A DNA stretch of 64,000 bases, taken from JANYCG01 sp031365665. GTDB lineage: Bacteria; Pseudomonadota; Gammaproteobacteria; Burkholderiales; Burkholderiaceae_C. Below the pieces are notes generated by a model. The model was not told the origin of the DNA, made no database searches, and was given only the letters and a program-made list of their open reading frames with translations. The stretch covers positions 1-64,000 of the forward strand of contig JANLYO010000111.1 in assembly GCA_031365665.1 (NCBI GenBank), given 5' to 3'. The position numbers and the translations under genes were made by a program. This document shows positions 41,469 to 48,987 of the stretch, piece by piece. How positions within the stretch are numbered: the first letter of the stretch is position 1; every line of letters starts with the position of its first letter.

Positions 41469-42269
41469 CTATTTGAACCACGCCAGCAGCAACGGGTTCA
41501 CCACATCTGCTGACTCAAACTGCACCCAATGCCCGGCCCCCGGCACGGTGTGCGTTTCGCAGTCCAACCGCCCTTCGCTCAATGCGCGCGCGGCCAGCTC
41601 AGGCACCGCCGTCACGTCGTGTTCACCCCAGGCCAGCAGCAGCGGGCCGGGGTAACGCGCAAGCGCCGCAGCCAGCCCGCCTGCGTGCGAGATGGCTTTG
41701 CTGTAGAAGCGCGTGTTCAGGCAGGCGGCGGTGTGGATGCGCAGCGCCTCGGCGTCGATGCTCCGGGGTGCATGCAACATGTGCAGGCCCAGGTTGTGGC
41801 GCATGACCTGCTCCAGCGCCTGCGCGTCACCTGAATCTTTGGCGGTGCGCCACGACACCAATGCACCGGCCGGGCGGCGCGGGCCGCCGTGGCCACCGGG
41901 GCCGAGCAGCGCCATGCGCTCGATGTGCGGGCGCTGTGTCGCCAGCGTAGCTGCCACCAAACCGCCGAATGAAAAGCCCGCCAGGCGGACGGGCGTGGCC
42001 GCGCCCAGCAGCCGGTCCAGCGTGGACTGGAGCAGATTCACCAGTGATGCCAGCGTGGGCTCGGGTGGTGTGTCGGAGTCGCCATAGCCCGGCATGTCGG
42101 GCGCCCACACCGTGAAGCGTGCGGCCAGCGCCTCGATGTTGCGCGCCCAGTGTTGCCAGTTGCCGTGGCCGCCGTGGAGCAGCACCAGGGGCGGGGCATC
42201 GGCAATTGCTTTGCCAAATTGATGCCAGACCACCGTTCGGCCTTGGTGTTTCACGCCGGACACTTTCAC
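41469..42269 (-). CDS. Alpha/beta hydrolase
   Basis: A 266-residue serine hydrolase. The oxyanion-hole motif is LVLLHGGHGNWQHW, the nucleophile elbow is GFSFGGLVAA, and the catalytic Asp and His are in WGEHDVTAVPEL and GAGHWVQFE. The GTG at 42269 (MKVSGVKHQG) is preferred, because a longer frame would overlap the toxin gene upstream. AAGG lies just before it, so the GTG at 42263 is also possible. The fold matches C-C bond hydrolases or esterases; the substrate is unknown. Confidence 0.85.
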   Translation of the reverse strand: MKVSGVKHQGRTVVWHQFGKAIADAPPLVLLHGGHGNWQHWARNIEALAARFTVWAPDMPGYGDSDTPPEPTLASLVNLLQSTLDRLLGAATPVRLAGFSFGGLVAATLATQRPHIERMALLGPGGHGGPRRPAGALVSWRTAKDSGDAQALEQVMRHNLGLHMLHAPRSIDAEALRIHTAACLNTRFYSKAISHAGGLAAALARYPGPLLLAWGEHDVTAVPELAARALSEGRLDCETHTVPGAGHWVQFESADVVNPLLLAWFK

Positions 42270-42300
42270 GACCTTACGCCTGCTTTGGATATTGTTCGGC

Positions 42301-42723
42301 TCATGCCAAGGGCACACCGGCCTTCGCCATGGCTTTTCGCAAGTCTGCGTCGAGTGTGGCCAGCGGCAGACCTTCACGAAGGGCGAGTTCCAGATAGGAC
42401 GCGTCGTAAGAACTGAGCCTGTAGCGACGCGCCAGTTGAAGGCTGTCGCTCAATGCCCTGGTAGCTGTGCTGTCGTCCACGCTGATGGACAGGGTGTCGA
42501 GAAGGCCGACAAATGCTGTTGAACGGGCCTCATCAACGGTGCGGCTGGACTCTGCCTTGAGGATGACGCTGGCCACTTCCAGTGGCCAGATGTTGGGAAC
42601 CACCGCTTCGGTGTCGCCTTGGGCCAGCAAGGCCAAAATCGAATCCGAATAGGCGATCCGGTCACGGCTGCCGTCGTTGAGCAGCCAGCGCATCACGACA
42701 GAATTTTCCAGAATGAAACGCAT
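42301..42723 (-). CDS. PIN-domain toxin, VapC-like
   Basis: A 140-residue PIN nuclease. The start MRFILENSVVMRWLLND aligns with the VapC N-terminus, but Glu stands where the first catalytic Asp is normally found (LDNS or LDAS). Other acids are in WPLEVASVIL, SSYDASYLELA and ATLDADLRKA. The antitoxin gene lies 12 bp upstream on the same strand. The nuclease may still be active with Glu; this cannot be decided from sequence. Confidence 0.85.
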   Translation of the reverse strand: MRFILENSVVMRWLLNDGSRDRIAYSDSILALLAQGDTEAVVPNIWPLEVASVILKAESSRTVDEARSTAFVGLLDTLSISVDDSTATRALSDSLQLARRYRLSSYDASYLELALREGLPLATLDADLRKAMAKAGVPLA

Positions 42724-42735
42724 GGTTTCGACCCG

Positions 42736-42984
42736 TCAGTCGCGGCCTTCATTGATCCAGTGCTTGATGGAGCCTGGCTTGACCTTGGGCGCGTCGCGCA
42801 TGAAGACACGCATCTGCTCGGCCGCCTTCAAGCCGGCATGGCGCCTGGCAGCGCCGGCGGGCACCAGGTCAGCCACAGGCTCGCCCCGTTGCGTGATGGT
42901 GAACCCTTCGCCCGCGCGCACCCTGCGGAGCAGCTCCGCCAAATGGGTTTTGGTCTCGTAGGAACCGATGGGCTGAAGCTGCAT
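42736..42984 (-). CDS. Phd/VapB-like antitoxin
   Basis: An 82-residue antitoxin with the Phd/YefM fold: IGSYETKTHLAELLRRVRAG and FTITQRGEPVADLVPAG. The C-terminal part (MRVFMRDAPKVKPGSIKHWI) is the likely toxin-binding tail. The ATG at 42984 lies behind a tandem repeat that overlaps the probable promoter. It forms a pair with the PIN toxin. Confidence 0.88.
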   Translation of the reverse strand: MQLQPIGSYETKTHLAELLRRVRAGEGFTITQRGEPVADLVPAGAARRHAGLKAAEQMRVFMRDAPKVKPGSIKHWINEGRD

Positions 42985-43003
42985 GGCGGGCCTCTCAAAA
43001 GAA

Positions 43004-43023
43004 TAGACCAGATTGTAGACCAG
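43004..43023 (-). promoter_or_regulatory. Tandem repeat around the antitoxin promoter
   Basis: TAGACCAG occurs twice (43004-43011 and 43016-43023), 12 bp apart. On the minus strand TACAAT (43017-43012) between them fits a -10 element about 28 bp before the antitoxin start. The repeats are good candidates for antitoxin-complex binding. Confidence 0.5.
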
Positions 43024-43097
43024 TTGAGCCGGCGTCTGAGCGGCAAGAGCGACCAGGTGCGTGACCGAACCGGGCAGGCACCGCCTCGCAAGCCAGC

Positions 43098-43688
43098 TCA
43101 ATTCCCATGCGGGCTGGCCTCAAGCTTCCCAATGTCAAACCCCTTCGCCGCCAGCCGAACCAGCAGCGCCTGGTAGGCCGCTGCTTCCATCTGCGGGGTG
43201 CGCGACAAGATCCACAAGAACTCACGCTGGGGTTCACTCACCGCCACCCACTGGTAGTTGGGGTCCAGGTCAATCACCCAATAATTGCCCCACACCCACG
43301 GCAAAAAAGACAACCATGCGGGCGCAAACCGGACTTCGAGTTTGGGCGATGTGGCCGGGCCAATTTGCCGGGCCGCGCCAGCGGCTTCATTCAAAACGCC
43401 ATCGCCCAAGGTGCAACGGTTGACCACGCGCACCGTGCCGTCGGCTTGCAGGCTGTAATTGGCTTGGGTGTTGCGCACGCATTTCTTCTGAAACCGATTG
43501 GGAAACTTCGCCACCTCATACCAGATACCCATGTAACGCGGCACGTCAATGCTGGCGACAGTTCCCAGGGCGGGAACAGGCGTTTGCGCCCAAACGCCAC
43601 CAGAGCCCGCAGGGCCGAGGCAAAGCAGCATGACGAATGCACGGGCACACCTCAATGCCCTGGAGTTCAAAGAATTCAAGATTTTCAA
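43098..43688 (-). CDS. Lipocalin, Blc-like
   Basis: A 196-residue lipocalin with an N-terminal signal sequence (residues about 15-35, ending VWAQ). The lipocalin signature is DVPRYMGIWYEVAKFPNRF, and LWILSRTPQM is the third conserved region. No lipobox cysteine is clear near the cleavage site, so it is probably a soluble periplasmic form rather than a lipoprotein. Blc-type proteins bind fatty acids or lysophospholipids. It stands alone between the toxin-antitoxin pair and the E1 gene. Confidence 0.9.
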   Translation of the reverse strand: MKILNSLNSRALRCARAFVMLLCLGPAGSGGVWAQTPVPALGTVASIDVPRYMGIWYEVAKFPNRFQKKCVRNTQANYSLQADGTVRVVNRCTLGDGVLNEAAGAARQIGPATSPKLEVRFAPAWLSFLPWVWGNYWVIDLDPNYQWVAVSEPQREFLWILSRTPQMEAAAYQALLVRLAAKGFDIGKLEASPHGN

Positions 43689-43754
43689 GCTATCGCCTCC
43701 CTTTTTTGACTGCGTCCATTGTGCGGCACAAGGCCGTCCGCATGGGTTCGCCTG

Positions 43755-46493
43755 TCAGGCAATGGTGGCGGCAATCGACGCGTTTCGGGCCGCTTGGGCG
43801 ATGGCACTCGCATCCACTCCAAAAAACTGCCGCAGCGCGGCGCGTGTGTCGCTGCGGCCAAAACCATCAGTGCCGAGGGTGACGTATTCGCGGCCTGCGG
43901 GCAGCCAGGCGCGCACGCTTTCGGGCACGGCACGCACGTAATCGGTGGCGGCGACGATGGGGCCGCGGCTTTGGGCGAGCTGATGGGCGATGAAGGGCGT
44001 GGCTGATGGAGCACCGGGTTGCTTCGCAGCCGCTCCATCACGCGCCAGCTCGCTCCAACTCGTGACGCTGAACACATCGACATCGAAGCCGTCCGCCGCC
44101 AGCATCTGCGCAGCCTTGATGACTTCGTTGAGGATGGCGCCTGAGCCCATCAAGGTGACCTGTGGCGCGGTGCGGGGGATGGGCTGGATTGGGGATCTTG
44201 GAGAAAAAGAGTCCAGAGTCCGATCCGAATGCGCTATCAAGCTCCTGTATTTATAACACCCACGAATCACTTCGGCCGCCACACCCTCGGGCAAATTCGG
44301 CTGCGCGTAGTTTTCATTCATCACGGTGACGTAATAAAACACGTCTTGCTGCTCAAGCATCATTTCCTTCATGCCGCAGTCGATGATGACCGCCAATTCA
44401 CCGGCAAAAGCCGGGTCATAGGCTTTGCAATTGGGAATCGTGGCCGCGATGAGGTGGCTGGTGCCGTCTTGATGCTGCAGGCCTTCACCGCCCAGCGTAG
44501 TGCGGCCGGAGGTGGCGCCGATTAAAAAACCACGGGCGCGCTGGTCGGCGGCGGCCCAAATCTGGTCACCCACGCGCTGGAAGCCGAACATCGAGTAATA
44601 AATGTAGAAGGGCAACATGGGCAGGCCATGCACGCTGTAACTCGTGGCGGCAGCCGTCCAACTGGCCAGCGCGCCAGCCTCGCTGATGCCCTCTTCCAAA
44701 ATCTGCCCGTCTTGTGCCTCGCGGTAGGAGAGCACCGAGCCGATGTCTTCCGGCGCGTAACGCTGCCCCACGCTTGAATAAATGCCGACTTGCTTGAACA
44801 GGTTGGCCATGCCAAAAGTGCGCGCTTCGTCGGCCACGATGGGCACGAGGCGCTTGCCAAAGCCAATGCCTTGCGGGCCAGGCTCCGTAGATTTGAGCAA
44901 GCCGCCCAAGAGCCGCACGAAGGCCATTGTGGTGCTCATCTCTTTGCCACCGGCTTGCAGCGCGAACTGCGCATAACTCTGCAATGCCGGCACGGGCACG
45001 GGCTCGGTTTGCGAATGCCGCTTGGGCAAATAGCCGCCGAGTTTTTGCCTCTGGCCGTGCAGGTAACGCATCTCGGCGCTGTCGTCTTCGGGTTTGAAAA
45101 ACGCCAGGTTGGTCACCTGCTCGTCGCTTATCGGCAGCTTGAAGCGGTTGCGGAATTCGATAAGTTCGTCGTCGGCGAGTTTCTTCTGGCTGTGGGTCGT
45201 CATCTTGCCCTGGCCCGCGCTGCCCATGCCGTAGCCCTTTTTTGTGTGCGCGAGGATCACCGTCGGTTGGCCTTTGTGGCTGGCAGCGGCAGCGTAGGCG
45301 GCGTGGATTTTCACGAGATCATGGCCACCGCGCTTCAAGCGGTCAATCTGTTCATCCGTCATGCCCTGTGCAAGGCGCGCGAGCTCTCCGTTTTGGCCGA
45401 AGAAGGTGTCGCGGTTGTAGCGTCCGTCTTTGGCGGCAAAGGTCTGCATCTGGCCGTCTACGGTGTTGGCGAAGGCGCGGGCCAGGGCGCCCGTTGTGTC
45501 GCGGGCGAAGAGGCCGTCCCAGTCGCTGCCCCACACCAGTTTGATGACGTTCCAGCCGGCGCCGGCAAAGAGCTTTTCCAGCTCGTCGATGATGCGGCCA
45601 TTGCCGCGCACCGGGCCGTCCAGGCGCTGCAGGTTGCAGTTGACGACCCACACCAGGTTGTCCAGGCCCTCGCGCGCAGCCAGTGTCAAGGCGCTCATGC
45701 TTTCAGGTTCGTCCATTTCGCCGTCGCCAAACACGCCCCACACTTTGCGCCCGGCGCAGTCCTGCAAGCGCCGGTGCGTGAGGTAACGCATGAAACGCGC
45801 GTGGTAGATGGAGCTGATCGGCCCGATGCCCATCGAGCCCGTGGGGAACTGCCAAAAATCGGGCATCAGATAGGGGTGCGGGTAACTGGAGAGGCCGCGC
45901 GCACCGGCTTGTCCGCTCGCCGCAGGGGCGGTGAGCTCCTGGCGGTAGTGCATCAGGTCTTGCTCCGTGAGCCGGCCTTCCAGGAAGGCGCGGGCGTAGA
46001 CGCCCGGTGAGCTGTGGGGTTGTAGGAAAACCAAGTCCCCTTGATGTTTGCGGCCAGGCGTTTCGTCTTTGGCATGGAAAAAATGGTTGAAGCCGACCTC
46101 AAACAAATCAGCCGCGCTGGCGTAACTGGCAATGTGCCCGCCGAGTTCGCTGGAGCCGCCCAAATCAGCCTGATTCGCGCGCACCACCATCGCCAGCGCG
46201 TTCCATCGCATGAGCGAGGCCAGGCGCTCTTCGATCGCCAGGTCACCGGGGAAGGCGGGCAGCTGGTCCACCGCAATGGTGTTGACGTAAGGCGTGTTGA
46301 GCTCGGGCTGCCAGCCGGTGCGGTGCTGTCGCGCCAAGCGGGCCAATTCATCAAGTACAAAACGTGCGCGCACTGCCCCTTGCGTGGCGACCAGCGCTGC
46401 GAAGGCGTCGCGCCATTCGGCGGTTTCGCCAGGGTCGGTGTCTGCAAGGTCGGGCGCTGCGTGCAGCAGGCTGTGCAAAACTGAGGCGTTCAT
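43755..46493 (-). CDS. AceE-like 2-oxo acid dehydrogenase E1 (possible 2-oxobutyrate type)
   Basis: Homodimeric thiamine-diphosphate E1 of 912 residues. The ThDP motif is visible as VFGDGEMDEPESMSAL to VVNCNLQRLDGPVRG, and LGGHIASYASAADLFEVGFNH is typical of AceE. Around residues 744-770 an extra stretch (HSDRTLDSFSPRSPIQ) is inserted before LMGSGAILNEV. No E2 or E3 gene is adjacent. A divergent Lrp regulator is next to it, as with MdeB of Pseudomonas putida, so a role in 2-oxobutyrate or another oxo acid is as likely as pyruvate. Confidence 0.92.
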   Translation of the reverse strand: MNASVLHSLLHAAPDLADTDPGETAEWRDAFAALVATQGAVRARFVLDELARLARQHRTGWQPELNTPYVNTIAVDQLPAFPGDLAIEERLASLMRWNALAMVVRANQADLGGSSELGGHIASYASAADLFEVGFNHFFHAKDETPGRKHQGDLVFLQPHSSPGVYARAFLEGRLTEQDLMHYRQELTAPAASGQAGARGLSSYPHPYLMPDFWQFPTGSMGIGPISSIYHARFMRYLTHRRLQDCAGRKVWGVFGDGEMDEPESMSALTLAAREGLDNLVWVVNCNLQRLDGPVRGNGRIIDELEKLFAGAGWNVIKLVWGSDWDGLFARDTTGALARAFANTVDGQMQTFAAKDGRYNRDTFFGQNGELARLAQGMTDEQIDRLKRGGHDLVKIHAAYAAAASHKGQPTVILAHTKKGYGMGSAGQGKMTTHSQKKLADDELIEFRNRFKLPISDEQVTNLAFFKPEDDSAEMRYLHGQRQKLGGYLPKRHSQTEPVPVPALQSYAQFALQAGGKEMSTTMAFVRLLGGLLKSTEPGPQGIGFGKRLVPIVADEARTFGMANLFKQVGIYSSVGQRYAPEDIGSVLSYREAQDGQILEEGISEAGALASWTAAATSYSVHGLPMLPFYIYYSMFGFQRVGDQIWAAADQRARGFLIGATSGRTTLGGEGLQHQDGTSHLIAATIPNCKAYDPAFAGELAVIIDCGMKEMMLEQQDVFYYVTVMNENYAQPNLPEGVAAEVIRGCYKYRSLIAHSDRTLDSFSPRSPIQPIPRTAPQVTLMGSGAILNEVIKAAQMLAADGFDVDVFSVTSWSELARDGAAAKQPGAPSATPFIAHQLAQSRGPIVAATDYVRAVPESVRAWLPAGREYVTLGTDGFGRSDTRAALRQFFGVDASAIAQAARNASIAATIA

Positions 46494-46587
46494 GTTCAAG
46501 GCTTCCCATTCAGAGCCTTCACTGTACAAAAATGACCGCAACATGTGCTGCCGAAACGGAAGTCATTTCTACCATTTGCCACATAAA

Positions 46588-46615
46588 ATGCTTTAAATTT
46601 ACATTTTTAAAGCAT
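46588..46615. promoter_or_regulatory. Perfect palindrome over the lrp start, likely Lrp operator
   Basis: ATGCTTTAAA (46588-46597) and TTTAAAGCAT (46606-46615) are perfect inverted 10-mers with an 8-bp AT-rich spacer. The right arm covers the lrp start codon. It lies about 95 bp upstream of the E1 gene and fits an autoregulatory site. Confidence 0.65.
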
Positions 46616-47150
46616 GAACACCCTAGACGCCACCGATTTTCGAATTCTGAACGAGCTGCAACAAAACGGCGTCTTGTCCAATGTCGAGCTCGCCAAACGT
46701 GTTTTTTTGAGCCCTTCGCCCTGCCTGGCGCGTGTGAAAGCGCTGGAAAGGGCGGGTGTGATCGACCGTTACGTGGCCATTGCCAACGCCGGCAAACTCG
46801 GCTTGGGGCTCAATGTGTTCATCTCGATCAGCTTGAAGTCACAAAGCAAAGAGTCGCTGGCCCGATTCGAGAAACGCGTAGCAGAACACGACGAGGTCAT
46901 GGAGTGCTACCTGATGACGGGCGACTCTGATTACCTCATCCGTGTGGCGGTGCAGGATATTGGCGCGCTGGAGAAATTCATCCTGGAGCAGTTGACGCCG
47001 ATTCCCGGCATCGAGAAAATCCGCTCCAGTTTTGCGCTCAAACAGGTGCGTTACAAGACGGCGCTGCCACTGCCCAAACTGTCATCAAGATCATCCCCAA
47101 AACGGTTCGCACCTTCGTCACTGCGACCCGTCGCCAAATCAAGCCGCTGA
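46614..47150 (+). CDS. Lrp/AsnC family transcriptional regulator
   Basis: A 178-residue regulator. The N-terminal helix-turn-helix is ILNELQQNGVLSNVELAKRV with LSPSPCLARVKALERAGVI. The C-terminal RAM ligand-binding domain is VMECYLMTGDSDYLIRVAV to IRSSFALKQVRYKTALPL. A basic tail of about 20 residues follows. It is divergent from the E1 gene across a 120-bp gap with a perfect palindrome, so it probably controls both. Its 3' end overlaps the convergent radical SAM gene by 12 bp. Confidence 0.94.
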   Translation: MNTLDATDFRILNELQQNGVLSNVELAKRVFLSPSPCLARVKALERAGVIDRYVAIANAGKLGLGLNVFISISLKSQSKESLARFEKRVAEHDEVMECYLMTGDSDYLIRVAVQDIGALEKFILEQLTPIPGIEKIRSSFALKQVRYKTALPLPKLSSRSSPKRFAPSSLRPVAKSSR

Positions 47151-48746
47151 AGCCGCGGCGCCATGGCGGGATTGGCGCGCTGCGAGCTGCCGCGCAGCCC
47201 TGGGCGCTGCCGACGTGGCGCGCGGCAGCACGCTCTGTAGCGATTGAGGGCGGGCGCGCGCGCCGCTTGTGAGGTAGTCGGCCAGCAGCAACGCACGCGC
47301 TTCAGCGGGCGCGAGTTGGCGCACCTGCGTGAGGTAGATGTACAAGGCGTCCACCAGGGCTTCGGGCGTCCAGCCGCTGGTCTTTTGGGTGCTGCGCCAC
47401 AACCAGTCGGACAGCGCGAGAAAAGCTTGAAATGCGGAGGGCTTGCCATCGGCGCGATCTGGACGCGCCAGCACGCATTGCAGTGTTTGCCCAAAACGCC
47501 CCGAGTTGGCCAGCAGATCCCAATACCGCGCCAGCCGTGTGAAACGCCGCACGTCATCTGCGCTCACGTGCCGGGTTTGCTGCACAGTGTAGGGCGGCGC
47601 TGCGTCATAGACCATGCTGAATTCAGCCGTGTGCCGTGCAATCGGCGTGCCGCGCAGGCGCTTCAAGATGCCGAGTTGAATCTCGTGAGGTTTCAAGGCG
47701 TAGAGGCGGTCAAAACCTTCGGCAAAACTGGCCAATGATTCACCCGGCAGGCCGAAGATCAAATCGGTGTGCAGGTGCGCGTGTGAGTGTTCGACCAGCC
47801 ACGCGATGTTGGCGGCGGTTTTGTCGTTGTCTTGCCGCCGTGAGATGCGCTGCTGCACCTCGACGTTGAAACTCTGGATGCCGATTTCAAACTGCAAGAC
47901 GCCAGGCGGGAACTCGGCGATTTTTTCTTTGAGTTTGTCGGGCAGGTGGTCGGGGATCACCTCAAAATGAACGAAGAGGCTCGCCCCCACGCTTGCCAGC
48001 CGATCCAGAAAAAACTGCAAGATGCGGATCGACGCGTCGATCTTCAAATTGAAGGTGCGATCCACAAATTTGAAAGTTCGTGCGCCGCGTTGGTAGAGCG
48101 TTTCAAGCTGGACCAAAAAGACATCCAGATCAAACGCCCAGGCGGTTTTGTCGAGTGAACTCAGGCAGAACTCGCACTTGAAGGGGCAGCCGCGCGAGGC
48201 CTCGACATACAACACGCGGTGGGCCAGGTCGGCGTCTGAATATTCGGCATAGGGCAACGCAATCTGGTCCAGCGGCGGCTGCTCACCGGCGATGATTTTC
48301 ATCAGCGCTTGCGGGCCATGCAGCAGCGCCCGGCAGAGTTTGGGGAAGCTCACATCGCCCCAGCCGGTGATCACGTGGTCGGCCAGCCGGACAATGTCCT
48401 GCTGCTCCACCTCATGGCTGACCTCGGGACCGCCCAGCACAATCTTGATCTCGGGGCGCTGCTGCTTGAGCAGCCGCACCACTTCGCAGGTTTGGATCAC
48501 GTTCCAGATGTAAACGCCAAAGCCAATGATCTCGGGCTGCGCAGCGAGCAATTCGTCCACCACCTCTTGCGGCCTGCGCGCGATGGTGAATTCACGCAGC
48601 GCCGTCTGCGGGCGCAGGTCGCCCATGTTGGCCAACAGGTAACGCAGGCCGAGCGAGGCGTGAATGTATTTGGCATTGAGCGTGCACAGCAGAATTGGCG
48701 TCAGACCGGCGGACGATTGGGCAACGGGGCGGGGCGCAGCAGACAT
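47139..48746 (-). CDS. B12-binding radical SAM protein
   Basis: A 535-residue protein with a B12-binding domain (residues about 15-150: ILLCTLNAKYIHASLGLRYL, EIKIVLGGPEVSHE) and a radical SAM domain (about 175-400) with the cluster motif CPFKCEFC in YVEASRGCPFKCEFCLSSL. The C-terminal part (about 400-510) resembles DUF4080 proteins. No cobalamin DxHxxG motif is seen, so B12 binding may be base-on or lost. The ATG at 48746 is used. Its substrate is unknown. Confidence 0.9.
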   Translation of the reverse strand: MSAAPRPVAQSSAGLTPILLCTLNAKYIHASLGLRYLLANMGDLRPQTALREFTIARRPQEVVDELLAAQPEIIGFGVYIWNVIQTCEVVRLLKQQRPEIKIVLGGPEVSHEVEQQDIVRLADHVITGWGDVSFPKLCRALLHGPQALMKIIAGEQPPLDQIALPYAEYSDADLAHRVLYVEASRGCPFKCEFCLSSLDKTAWAFDLDVFLVQLETLYQRGARTFKFVDRTFNLKIDASIRILQFFLDRLASVGASLFVHFEVIPDHLPDKLKEKIAEFPPGVLQFEIGIQSFNVEVQQRISRRQDNDKTAANIAWLVEHSHAHLHTDLIFGLPGESLASFAEGFDRLYALKPHEIQLGILKRLRGTPIARHTAEFSMVYDAAPPYTVQQTRHVSADDVRRFTRLARYWDLLANSGRFGQTLQCVLARPDRADGKPSAFQAFLALSDWLWRSTQKTSGWTPEALVDALYIYLTQVRQLAPAEARALLLADYLTSGARARPQSLQSVLPRATSAAPRAARQLAARQSRHGAAASAA

Positions 48747-48758
48747 GGCGGGATTATC

Positions 48759-48878
48759 AAATGCTATATTTTATATAGCAATATATTCATATAATACGTG
48801 GCCTGAATGCCAAAATTTCTTGTAATTCCGGTTTTAAAGCGGAAAATTTGCCAATAATTAACATGGATATTAACATTG
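48759..48878 (+). repeat. Dispersed 120-bp intergenic repeat, copy G
   Basis: It starts AAATGCTATATTTTATATAG, keeps ATACGTGGCCTGAATGCC, and ends with a 27-bp module from CAATAA to CATTG that contains TTAACATGGATATTAA (48858-48873). It is the only copy between divergent genes (radical SAM and dsbD) and fills about half of that gap. Confidence 0.8.
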
Positions 48879-48987
48879 CGTTTGTGCACAGGCAAGGGAA
48901 CTTGTTCGCCTCAATCGGCTCAGACCAGCAGGCGCGCCAAACCCCACATGCTCCGATAATGGCGCAGCGCCTCTCCAACCTAGATTG

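Noticed and set aside
44790..46010. Long plus-strand open frame of about 400 codons opposite the AceE-like gene
   Set aside because: Shadow of a conserved enzyme; no domain and unlikely composition.
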